Shown here in pieces: positions 42,426 to 54,100 of a stretch of 64,000 nucleotides of DNA. Source of the stretch: Cyrtodaria siliqua (taxonomy: Eukaryota; Mollusca; Bivalvia; Adapedonta; Hiatellidae); assembly GCA_037043455.1 (NCBI GenBank), contig JAWPHD010000233.1, positions 186,001 to 250,000 on the forward strand, read 5' to 3'. The translations under genes and the position numbers were made by a program. The first letter of the stretch is position 1, and each line of letters begins with the position of its first letter. The notes under the pieces were generated by a model. The model was given only the letters and a program-made list of their open reading frames with translations. It did no database searches and was not told the DNA's origin.

Positions 42426-43645
42426 ACGTTATGTGATGAATATATATATTTAATGGTAGAATAAGAACAAATGAAAATTCTTTTGTTTTATGTTTCATTT
42501 AATTCTATGCGAACAGTTTTAAAATAAAAATGATACTGGATTAATAACTGAGACACTAATTTTAATGCTTGATATAAATACTGCCGTGTGTCCCTTTGAT
42601 ATTTAAAAACAAACAATGTTTTTTGTGGATAAAATTCACAATCAGTCACTCGCTACTTGAGTAATATAATTAATATCCTGTTTACTGACAAGTTATCAAC
42701 TAGACAAAGCAAAAATCAGCAATAAAAGACATGTTTTAAAAAGGCAAATTATACTGCCAATTTACATGTATAACCAATTCCATGTTCCTTGCTGTATTAC
42801 AATACTCTACAATTATAATTTTATCAAACACAAAGATATAAGAAAGAAAATAAAGATTATTGTTTTCATTATAAATAACTGCCATATGCAAAATCTTGGT
42901 TTTCATACACAAGTTTGTTTTTTTTCAACAAAACAAAACATTTGTTATCTTCTGTCAAAGGCAGATAACTCCTGAAAAATTAAATGATTATGCTGAAAAC
43001 TGAAAGCAATTAATAGCAGAAACCCAACATTTCACCTTTTGGAAATAACTTCTAAAACTATGATGACCAGGGCTTGAATTCACCAACCATTCTTGAGAAT
43101 ATTCTTAGATTTAAGCCCAAGTATGTAAATTTCAGTCACACATATGTCTATAGGTTTCAAGTATAAACGTTCATAACCAGCTGCTATGTATATATATGAT
43201 TAATACTAATAAATAGCAAATCAAGACGTTTGTTTATCTTAAAAAGTCATGGGAATATTTATGAAGGAAATTTGAGTACTTGAGCTCAAGTCTAATAATA
43301 GTTTGAAGAATGGTTGGAGAATTCCAAGCCTGATGCTGCTGAAAATTAAACTTGACCTGCATTTTATTAGAATACAGAAGTGTCTAAACATTTGGTTTCA
43401 TATTAAAAAAGCATTGTTTTTAAGTTATTGTCAGAGATAAAACCCATTTTTTCACCTTTTTTCTATCTGACAGTCAATACACACATTTCAGGTTTGATTC
43501 ATTTAAGCATTCCTATAAAGTTACTGTCCGAGCAAAAGTCCAATATTTCACATTTTTATTTTCTTCTTTCAGTCAAGGATAAAACACTTTATGCCATAAA
43601 TATACATGCACAATATTCTCAGCATAAATATACATCATGATATAC

Positions 43646-44213
43646 AGAGGATCTTAAACGAGTTCCCATTTTATATAAGATTTATGAGCCTTTTGGCGAG
43701 TTAAAATTAAAAATAATTCATAACGAGTTTCATAAATCTTATATGGAATGGGAACGAGTTTAAGATCCTTTTTATCACATAACATTGCAATAATCAATTA
43801 GTAAAAATTAATTCAGATGGACATAGAACCTCCACGACGTCAGACACACTTTAGCGCCAAAACGTCATAAAATATGTGACGTCGTAACGTCGCGTCTAAC
43901 ACATAACGTTGCGTATGAAAGAGATCATGTTTTACCTCTTTACAAAATAGCAGTTTAGCCAACTTTTTAACAAACCAACAACAATGTTTTGTATAACGTG
44001 CATTATTTGTATAAGCTGTCACAAATAATAAGTTTATGTCTCAGATCTGGGTGAATTTGTAATAAATAAAATAGTTTCAGTTAATAAACTTGCGTAGTGT
44101 TACAGGTTTAACTCAACCAATCAAAATTGTTACAGGTTGTATTACACGTGTGTCATACAATAAAATATTAAATGGGTGTTCGACACTGCTAACAAGGGAC
44201 GTTATGTGATAAA
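43646..44213 (+). mobile_element. Foldback-ended element, copy 2, with long flanking repeats
   Basis: Matches 41855-42425 along its whole length, including the opening inverted repeat. It is flanked on both sides by a 37-bp duplication (ATAAATATACATGC then CAATATTCTCAGC then ATAAATATAC, at about 43599-43637 and 44214-44252) differing by one base. That is far longer than ordinary target duplications. Confidence 0.78.
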
Positions 44214-44344
44214 TAATAAATATACATGCGCAATATTCTCAGCATAAATATACGTTATCCTTTACCAACAAATTGCCATTTTTTTATGCTTCTTTAAAAA
44301 TTTGTTCACTTGAATTAAAAATTTACATTTCTGAACACACACTT

Positions 44345-44644
44345 TCACCATGTTGAAGTCTTGTGTGGCTTCAGTTCTGTAGCTCTTTTCTCGCGATTAA
44401 ACGCAGAAACAGATTCCTGCCCATCGATCAACCGCACCAGCCTCCTTAATTCAGCATCCTGAGCTACAACCTGATTGGTCCCCATCACGTCGCGAATGAT
44501 GTCGACTAGTTCGTCAAAGCGGCACACCTCCTCGTCCGCCTTTTTCCAGTTGTCCTCAAGTTTCTTGATCCTTCTAGCAGCCTTTGCACTGATCTCATCC
44601 ACTTGTTCCTCCTTCTGCAGCAGTTGATTACGGTACTTCTCCAC
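44345..44644 (-). CDS. Coiled-coil gene, terminal coding exon
   Basis: 300 nt, phase 0: VEKYRNQLLQKEEQVDEISA, then RIKKLEDNWKKADEEVCRFD and LRRLVRLIDGQES, ending HKTSTW and TGA. Acceptor CCATCCAG. The last 40 residues are less helical and basic. Confidence 0.9.
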   Translation of the reverse strand: MEKYRNQLLQKEEQVDEISAKAARRIKKLEDNWKKADEEVCRFDELVDIIRDVMGTNQVVAQDAELRRLVRLIDGQESVSAFNREKRATELKPHKTSTW

Positions 44645-47600
44645 CTGGATGGAGTGACAAGAGATAGGTTTACAATATTAAGAGGTATACTGAATGCATT
44701 ACCAGCATCAGGAAGTGAATTTCCAAAGACTGAAATACATGATTGGAATGTTTTAGTGAAACTAGAAAGGTGTGCCATGGAAGACTTGTGTCGCCTGCTT
44801 TGTACTTATTTCACTTCATCAGCTTGGTTAATAGGTTGCAGGAGATTTAGTTGTTAAGAGCCATTACTTGCACAGAAAACACATGGTTCTAAATCGATTA
44901 CCTGAATAAACAGATACAAAATTATCTCCATATACAAGCATGGGACCCCAAGGTGGGGTCAGTTTCTACCCAGGAGGTTTCATTAACAAGTGCTCGTCCA
45001 AGTCAATGAGAAAGATATGCAGCATCATTTAACACATAAATGTCAATGGCTATTACCTACTAGTCAATGGCTATTATATTCCAACCATTGTAATAGCAAA
45101 GGCTGCAAAAACCCAAGCAGTTTTTGAGGAGTTGTTAACATGATATTGTCCGACAGATTATGGACAATAAACACAATAGCCCAGGTAAGCTGTAATGCAT
45201 GCTTCACAACCCCTTTAACATGCCATATCTGCATAGGACTAACACTGACAGGCATTTTGTCATCTGAAAAGCTAAATACACTTATTCCATTGAAGAGTGA
45301 TGATTGCAACTAACAGCAAGACATACACTAATGACTTAACATGAGTGCTTGTTTAAAGGGACACATGGCAATCTTGAGTTTTAGTCAAACATTAAAATTT
45401 GCTCCTCAATTTAGTTATCCTGCGTCATTTTAACTTTAAAACTGCTTGCATATGATTAAATAAAAAAATGAGATTTCAATTTTCTTCAATATTTCACCAA
45501 ATTATTAAACATATTATTGATGCACTATTATAAAAAATTAGTAATATGTAAAAATAATTTGCTTTGAACTATTCCAACAATTACTATTAATGATTGAACA
45601 AATGCAAGTGAAGAGAAAAACTAACGGGACGCCGTGAGTTTTTAAAAAATCAAGATTGCCGTGTGTCCCTTTAATATTGAATTTATTAAACGAGTAGGAT
45701 TAAAGTATATAATGTGAGGCTGTGTCAAGCACAATATCAATTTGTTTTTGAATTTAATAAATTCAATATTACCTACAGGTTGTTTTTATTGAGGTTGTTT
45801 TTAATAAAAACAAATGTCTCCCCCCACTGGGGAAAGGGCAATAAATCCACCAAAAATCATTTGACTGCATCACAACGAAGATATGCACAACTAGGCTCGA
45901 ACAGGTCCACTCTACTAAATTTTGTTGAAATCCAGCCAGGGGTTCAAGAGAACTACTCCGGACAAAGTTTGTGTATTAAAGCCTTTAAAAGGTGATAACT
46001 CAGCCAAAAATCATTCATCGGGACACAATACAGATATGCGTAACAAGGCTTGCCAAGTTTCACTGAAATCCAGCAAAGCGTTTAGAAGAACTTGTCCGAC
46101 CAATGTTTCTGTATAAGGGGCCATAACTATAAATATCATTCAACCGGAAAATAGCAATGATATGTGCAACTGGGCTTGATACTGATTATCCTTAATCATG
46201 GCATCTATATGTGCAAAGTTCCACTGAAATCCTGCCACGGGTATAGGAGAACTAGTCCGGAAAAAGTGTGTGTATTAAAACTTTTAAAGGACCATAACTC
46301 TGCCAAAATTCATTCTACCGGATCATGACAATAATATGCACAACTAGGCTTGATACTGATCATTCCTGCGAAGTTTCGCTGAAATCTGGCCAGGGGTTCA
46401 GGAGAACTAGTCTTGACAATGTTTGTGTATTAAAACCTTTCAAGGTCCATAACTCTTCCAAAAATCATTTAACCGAAACACGGCGATGATATGCGCAACT
46501 AGGCTTGGTACTGATCCCTGCCAAGTTTCACTGAAATCATCCAGGGGTTCAGGTGAACAAGTTCGGACAAAGTTTCTGTATAAGAGGCTATAACTCCTCC
46601 AAAAATCATTCAACTGGAACCCGGCGATGATATGCGCAACTAGGCATGGTACTGATCATTCCTGCAGTTTCACTGAAATCTGGCTTGGGGTTCAGGAGAA
46701 CTAGTCCGGAAAAAGTTTGTGACATACAGACAACAGACAGCACAAAAACACTGTCTACCCATCCACTTCATGGGGCAGACATAAACAGGCATGAATGCCT
46801 CCACATAATTATCTCCAAATATGCCACATAAAGTACATTTATTTAATGACGGAGCTGCCGATATATATTGGTGTCAAATAACGACCGTTATGTTGCTTTG
46901 GGTTTTTCAGTACCACACTGAGCAATAGAAACTGCCTTGGCAATATTGGCAATCCTGTGTTTTTAACGTTAACAGAAATCGAGGTGATTCCAATTGCACA
47001 TCGCGCTAAATAGAAAAGACTGATGATTTGGACTTCATTTGCATATCTATTACACTAGTGTTATATCAGTGTATTATATTTATGTCATGGCTATATTACA
47101 CTCCCATAGCGCAAGTTACGTGATAAATGTAAGAAAATTTTCATATGTCTGCCATGCCATGCATGTAAACTCAAATGCTTTAATTAAAATCTGACAATGT
47201 ACCTTTTTCTGTAGAATCAGGACCTCCCTCTGTGATCTGACGTCCACAGTGGCCGCAGTGCTGGAACTGTGCCCCTCTATCTGCTGTAAGAGGTCCCCTA
47301 TCTGCTCATTCAGCAGCTCCTTCTCTCCCTCCAGACCCTGAATCTTCCCTCGCAGGTGCCGCATCTCCAACTGCTGACGCTGAAACAGTGACAATGATGA
47401 TTACAATAATGAAGACGATGATGATGGGCGTTGTGGGAATGATGATGGTGCTGTAGACTACTAAGACTAGCTACCTGTATGAGTTTTTGTTTTTTAAATA
47501 CTCAACGTTTTAAGAGAGTTGAGAACAGAGAGGCCAATCTATCAAGATGATTTTGCTCTCCTACTGAAGCTATGGTCAGTACATTGTCATATACAGGTCA

Positions 47601-48149
47601 GTACATTGTCATATACAGGTCAGTACATTGTCATATACAGGTCAGTACATTTTCATATACAGGTAAGTACATTGTCATATACAGGTCAGTACATTGTCAA
47701 GTCTGTCGAAGGAAGTGTAACTGTAACTTTCTTGTTGAACAATCTTTCTTCTTTTAACAATTTCAAGAAATGAATACCGCCAGCTGACCTCAAATTGTTT
47801 CACATAACAAGAGGCCCAAGAGGGCCTGTGGACGCTCTACTGGCTAACACATTTCTTATAACATCAATGAAGCGAGTGAGTGCCATTTACGTTTTTTTGA
47901 AAACAGCTTTTCAGCTAAATCAAGGGCCATAACTAAAGAATCTGATAAAGTTTGGTAAAGATCAGATGAACAATGAAGGCCCTACCTTATTAACGAGGCA
48001 AAATATAGCATTTTTAACTAAATCAAGAGCCGTAACTCCTCTGTAACTGGTCCGACAGGTCCAACATAGAGCTAAAAAAAATAAAAATAATAATAATAAA
48101 AAAAATAAAAAAAATATATATATAATTATATATATTATAAAAAAAAAAA

Positions 48150-48180
<31 letters not shown>

Positions 48181-51100
48181 TAAGTAATAATTTTAAAAAA
48201 AAAAATATTAAAAAAAAAAAAATAAAAAAATATTTAAAAAAATAAAAAAATAAAAAAAAAAAATAAATAAAAATAATAATAATATAAAAAAAGAGAAAGT
48301 CATAAAATCTGCTAAAGTTTGACAAAGATCAGATGCAAAATGAAGGCCCTATCGTATGACGAGGCAAATTATAGCATTTTTAACAAAATCAAGGGCCGTA
48401 ACTCTGCTGTAACTGGTTCGATCTGGCTGGTTTTCGAACTTGACCAAGCTTTCATAGACATTAACAATCTGATAAAGTTTGGTAAAGATCGGATTAAAAA
48501 TGAAGGCCCTATCGCCTTATTGAGGCAAAATATAGCATTTTGAACTAAATCAAGGGCCATAACTTCGCTGTTACTGGTCCAATATGAATGGTTTTCGAAC
48601 TTGTCCGAGCTTTCATTAATATTAACAATCTGATAAAGTTTGGTAAACATCGGATGAACAATAAAGCCCCTATCGTTTTAACAAGGCAAAATACAGCATT
48701 TTTAACTAAATCAAGGGCCATAACTCCGCTGTTACTGGTCCGATATGGCTGGTTTTCAAACTTATTCGAGTTTTCAACAACATTAACAAACTGATAACGA
48801 TTGGTAAAGATCGGTTGAACAATGAAGCCTCTATCGTCGTAACGGTGCAAAATATAGCATTTTTAACTAAATCAAGGTCCATAACTCCACTGTTACTAGT
48901 CCGATATGGCTGTTTTTCGAACTTGTCCGAGCTTTCATTGATATTAACAATGTGGTAAAGTTTGGTAAAGATAGGATGAAAAATGAAGGCCCTATCGTCT
49001 TAACGAGGCAAACTATAACAATATAGCATTTTTAACTAAATCAAGGGCCATAACTCCGCTGTTACTTGTCCGATCAGGCTGGTTTTCGAACTCATCCGAG
49101 CTTTCATTGATATTAACAACCTGTTAAAGTTTGGTAAAGATCTGATGAAAAATGAAGGCCCTATCGTCTTAACGAGACAAAAGTTAACGCCGACGCCGAC
49201 GACGGACGACAGACGACGGACGGACGACGGACAACTCGGCATCCCATAAGCTCTACTGGCCGAACTTCGGCCAGTAGAGCTAAAAACAAGAAAATCGGTA
49301 GAACTGATGGATGCTCCCGCAAATGTATCCTCAACTTATCATATGACCTTGTATCTCCCAGCAGTTTTCAATTTGCAGTTCCATTAGTACTTTATGCTGC
49401 AGATAATAAAATCTAAGTAAAAAATTACAAAGGGCAATAACTTCTAATTTAAATGATGACAGAGTTACAGTTCTTGCACTCTTGCACTTTCTCTAATTGC
49501 CCTCTATCATTGTGTGAAGTTTCATTGCAGTCTCATCAGTAGTTTCGATGATAAGCTTCGGACAAAAATTCTAAGTATAAAATTACAAAGGGCAATAACT
49601 CTGATTTGAATGACGAAAGAGTTACGATTCTTGCACTCTGCATTTCCTCTCACTGCCCGCTATCATTGTGAGAAGTTTCATTGCAGTCCCATCAGTAGTT
49701 TTGAAGATATGCTCCGGACAAGAAAGTGTGATGGACACACGGACGGACGGACTGATGGACGGACAAAGTGGCAACTATAGGCTCGCCCTTGGGGGAGCAC
49801 AAAAATATTTACAACAAAACTCAAGTATTGCTAAAAAAGCATTTTGCTCCACTTCTTTCTTTCACAGAACTTTCATAAGTTCACTTTAAAAACAATAAAA
49901 TTAAACATGTTGTACAAACATCAAGCTGCCAGCCTCTCACCTTCACTTCTGCATCTTGCTCCACCAGTCGTCCAAAGTTATCACTCATTTCCTCAAGCTT
50001 GTCCTGCAGTTGTTTTGCCAAGTTCTTAATTTTATCCACCTCCGACTGTTTAACATCTAATTCTGCCTGGAGCCGGTTCTCTGTGTACTCGCATTGGGAC
50101 AAACGACAGTTCAAGTCGTCACTAAAATGGTTACAAAAACACTAGTTACTCCTATAAAGTTTTCAAAATTTACTTTTTTTTTCTTCATTTGAAATTATGC
50201 TACAGCTTTTGCAAATAAATAATACTTACGTTACTAATAGAATCTACTCTGTATGTCATACTACAGCTCATATCACTCGTACACGGCTCACTGTTATTGG
50301 CATTATTATCTGATGTGGTTATGTGAACTGACTATTAAGCACTGTACCCAGTTTATAATTTAAGGGCTATTCCATTAAAACGTACATGGGACCACAGGAA
50401 GGCACTTTAGAAACTGAAAAGAAACTCAAAGATGCAAAATTGAGTTTGAAGAACCAAATTTTAGAAAATAGTGTTCACCCATAGATCAGGACCTCCTCTG
50501 GGATTCATAAATGGAGCCAAATGAGACAAAATAATAAAAGTGGCGATAAAAACTTTGGCGAATGTGATTGGCGAAATAACTATCCAATGTCAGTCATGAA
50601 TGTTGTGTATTACTTTCCAATCTCATCATACTCCTTAATTTTCCCTTGTATAATCGCCTAATAACTCTGCCAAAATTAGCACCTCTTATTTCCATGTCCA
50701 GAAGGACATGATGTGAGAAATACACACATTTGGTGTCAAATATACATTAGGTGTTTATTAAATTGCCTTCCTGGGGTCCCGGGTATATGTAGGGTATGTT
50801 TTAACTGAATAGCCCTTTCAAAATCAAAGTAAAGTGGTATGAATTGTATATCACTTCTTTAAAAATATAATTTTGTTGAGAACTATCTTTAATTTTGAAT
50901 TCATATTGTAGCAAAATGATGTGATATACCATGCTTACAACTAATTAAATATTTTTCTAGTGGTTTGAAATAAATTGGATTTTATAGTCGCACCAACAGC
51001 TTAGGTGATATGCTGACTTTCCAGCTTCCATTGGGTGGAACTGAATAACTTACTTCTCGGATCTATTATCCTGCAAGGATGACCTCAGTGCCTTCTCAAT

Positions 51101-54100
51101 CAGTTGAGCCACACGGATAATCTGCACAAAAATCTCCGACACTTTTGACAGCTGCACAGATAGCCCCATCTCCTGGCTAGATGCCTCGTCAATATTCACT
51201 CTTGTTGAAATTATTTTACTTTCAGGTGAATTAGATTCTAAATTTGAAACAACAACTGCATTTGTATCGGTAATTTTGTCATTTTTGACGCACACCGACA
51301 GTCTACCTGATTTTATTGGTGCAAAAGCACTATTCCCTGAAAAGCCAAGCCTCTTTCTACTGAGAGTTCCTGGACTGTCCACTACTTCTGAATCTTTACA
51401 AAGAGCTTCTAAGTGAGTATAAGAAAAGTTTCTATTTTCAATTTCTTCTTTCCGAGGACCAGTCTGGGAGTCCTCTGCTCTATTTTTAGTAACAGGTGCA
51501 GAAGCCGAGCTCTCTTGCAAGGATTTGGCTGCATTTAGAATTTGTAAAACCAGTGAATTCTGGGATAGCTGTGCATTGTGGGAAGGTGGGGTAATGCTGA
51601 TGCAGGTCAAGGATTGAGTGGATACGGACTCCATAGCCTCCATGTTTATTAATTCTTTCTGAAAATGAAATGAGAATGTTTTTGTTCTTTATTAAACATT
51701 GTAACATTGGGTCCCATCTTGAGTCTTGTCAAAATTGATTTTATTTTAGAATGACTTATTATGAGATAGATTTATTCATGAATAAGGGACATCACTCTTT
51801 CCATTTTAGACATGAGGTAATTTGAGAGTAATGAATCCTCATTATGAATTTTGGGCAAAGTTTCCATTAACGGATGTCGTGCCACCACATCAGCTATCAT
51901 GGTTTTGGCCAGATACTCTTTAAAATAATAATTAGGGGCCTTAAGAAAAATTTAAAATCTTTCAAATATTAGCAACAGTTGAATTATGAGATGCATCCAA
52001 TCATAGAAAATATATTAAACTGATATGCAAATTTGAAAATAAAATCAGTATCAAAAGTATTCGGTTCCTACATACCTGTTTTCCTGCCCTCAAGTTCAGA
52101 TTGTCCAATACATCAGTCATGTGATCAGTGAGTTCACCAATGGCAGTGGAGCAATCCGCTATCTCGGTTCCCTGCTGTTTCAAAAGTCTAGTGGCATGAT
52201 CTTTGGTTCCAGTCAACTCATCCTGGGTACTGTCTAGTGTAGCCCTGAATGGGTGGGGTATCATTAATTATAAATTACTATTAAAGGGTCAATGTCCGTA
52301 ACTTACGAGCTTATAAAACACAGACTATGTTCGCAAACATTACACACTAAACATTTTTGAATATTTACTAATTAAAAGCAAGATTGTTTGACAGAATTCA
52401 ATCGCGGTACAAAAAAAACAAAAAAGTTTCGGACACTTATACTCGCAGCCCGATCTAAAATTACACTCTCAGTAATAATAGTGTGCGTGAAGTAGTCGAC
52501 ATCGCTCCCGACTGAGCTAACCGGGCTATACATATTACGCAATACAAACTATGGTGAAAACCTAACGCGCTAATGGAAGTCACGTGATCGCAGAAAAGGT
52601 AAATATTGTGGGTCCCAATTTATCTACAAATAATAATTAAAGCTTCTTTTTTTGCAAACTCACGAATGTATTACTACGGACTTCTTAGGGTCTATGTTCA
52701 TATTTTATGTATACATTTCACTGAATAAAAGTCAGATGGTTATTTGGTTATGCTCAATATCTGCTTACTTACGGACAGTGTCCCTTTAATCAACATGCAC
52801 AAACAAGACTGAAGACTGAATCTTTATTCAGCACATAATAACTGTATAATGAAAAGGAAATAATGAAATAATCATGTCCCTGGAGATTGTTGAAAAGGGA
52901 AGAGGAAATACGCAACATTTTTTATGGCAATGATTAAGAGTAAACATTTTACATTACTGCTTTGTCCGAAGAACTCGTTTTTAAGAATATGTATTTGTAA
53001 ATGTAAACACGTAACATAATTTCTTTTCAAGCTTATATGGAGCACTGTTTGTATATACTTGCTTATTATTCCATCTAAATAACTATAACTTACATACCTT
53101 AGATCTTGTTCCTTTGCTCTCAATGACGCACAGCAATCCTGCAAAATAGGAAGAAAACATATTTGCCTAAATTTGTACTTATATACATGGTTTACGTGTC
53201 ATGTAAATCAATTTAAAAACAGTGGAAGCAAAACGGTAGCTTTCTAAATATTGGTTAATTTACTGTCAGATAAATTCCTTAGGGATTTTAATTTGAATTT
53301 ACCTGGAGTGGTGCGGAAGTCTCTTTTTTTTTTAACCCTTACACATTATTTAATTGTGCATTCCTCCCCCACCCCACCCCACCCCCACACCTTAGCCCTT
53401 ACTAGAACAACACTTTTTGATAATTTCAATTATTACAAATATTGATGCTAGGATCACCATGCAATGTGAAATTTATCATGCACCTATATACCTTTAGGCA
53501 ATAGCTTACAGCCAAAAATGGAGCCGGAGGACACTCCACTTACCTTCAACATGGCGTTCTCAGATTTCATTAACTCCAGTTCTGTTGTAGTGATTTTCTT
53601 ACACTCCTCTGCGGCCTTACTTGCCTCCAGCTGTGTATAGATGACCTCTCGACATTCAAACAGGTCTTTTTCCAGTTGGTCAATGTCGTGCTCCCGCATC
53701 TCCAATGTTCGCTGTAGGTTTACCACCAACAGATGCTTCCTGCAATACGGGGAGGAGGAAAACAGGATGGATGGGCAATTTTAATATGTTTTAAAGGAAT
53801 AGCCATTATATGATCATAAGTTACAAAAAAATTATTAAATAAGAAAAATATAACATTTCCATGACTATTTCCCCGACCAATCAAAACCCTAAATTCATTG
53901 CATCTAAGACTTTAATAAGGAATTCATCTGGGATATTTTCACTACAATACTCGAGAAAATATTAAGACAAACTCTTGATATGACTGCATACTTCACTGTG
54001 TCAAATGACTTCAGAACACATAGTAACAGCTTGCATTTGATGCTCCAATGGCTATTAATGGTTGTTTAGTATTTTGTAAAATATTTACTCACTGCTCTTC

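Larger units (their letters stand above)
47812..49281 (+). mobile_element. Pearl-like element with tandem core (copy 2, inverted relative to copy 1)
   Basis: Opens with a hairpin (AGGCCCAAGAGGGCCT), then TGTGGACGCTCTACTGGCTA, then about seven units of roughly 165 bp (GGGCCATAACTCCGCTGTTA, GGTTTTCGAACTTG, AAGTTTGGTAAAGAT, GCAAAATATAGCATTT). It closes with GGACGACGGACAACTCGGC and a perfect 16-bp-arm hairpin at 49249-49281 (AGCTCTACTGGCCGAA). It is the inverted counterpart of 13893-15455. An A-rich stretch (48065-48295) lies inside one unit. Confidence 0.75.

Noticed and set aside
47573..47700. CRISPR-like array
   Set aside because: Units are contiguous without unique spacers, and the DNA is eukaryotic.
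47519..47773. Frames with repeated YTGQYIV or HIQVST peptides
   Set aside because: Consequence of a 22-bp minisatellite.
48023..48325. 100-residue frame of mainly Phe, Ile and Tyr
   Set aside because: Antisense reading of an A-rich low-complexity tract.
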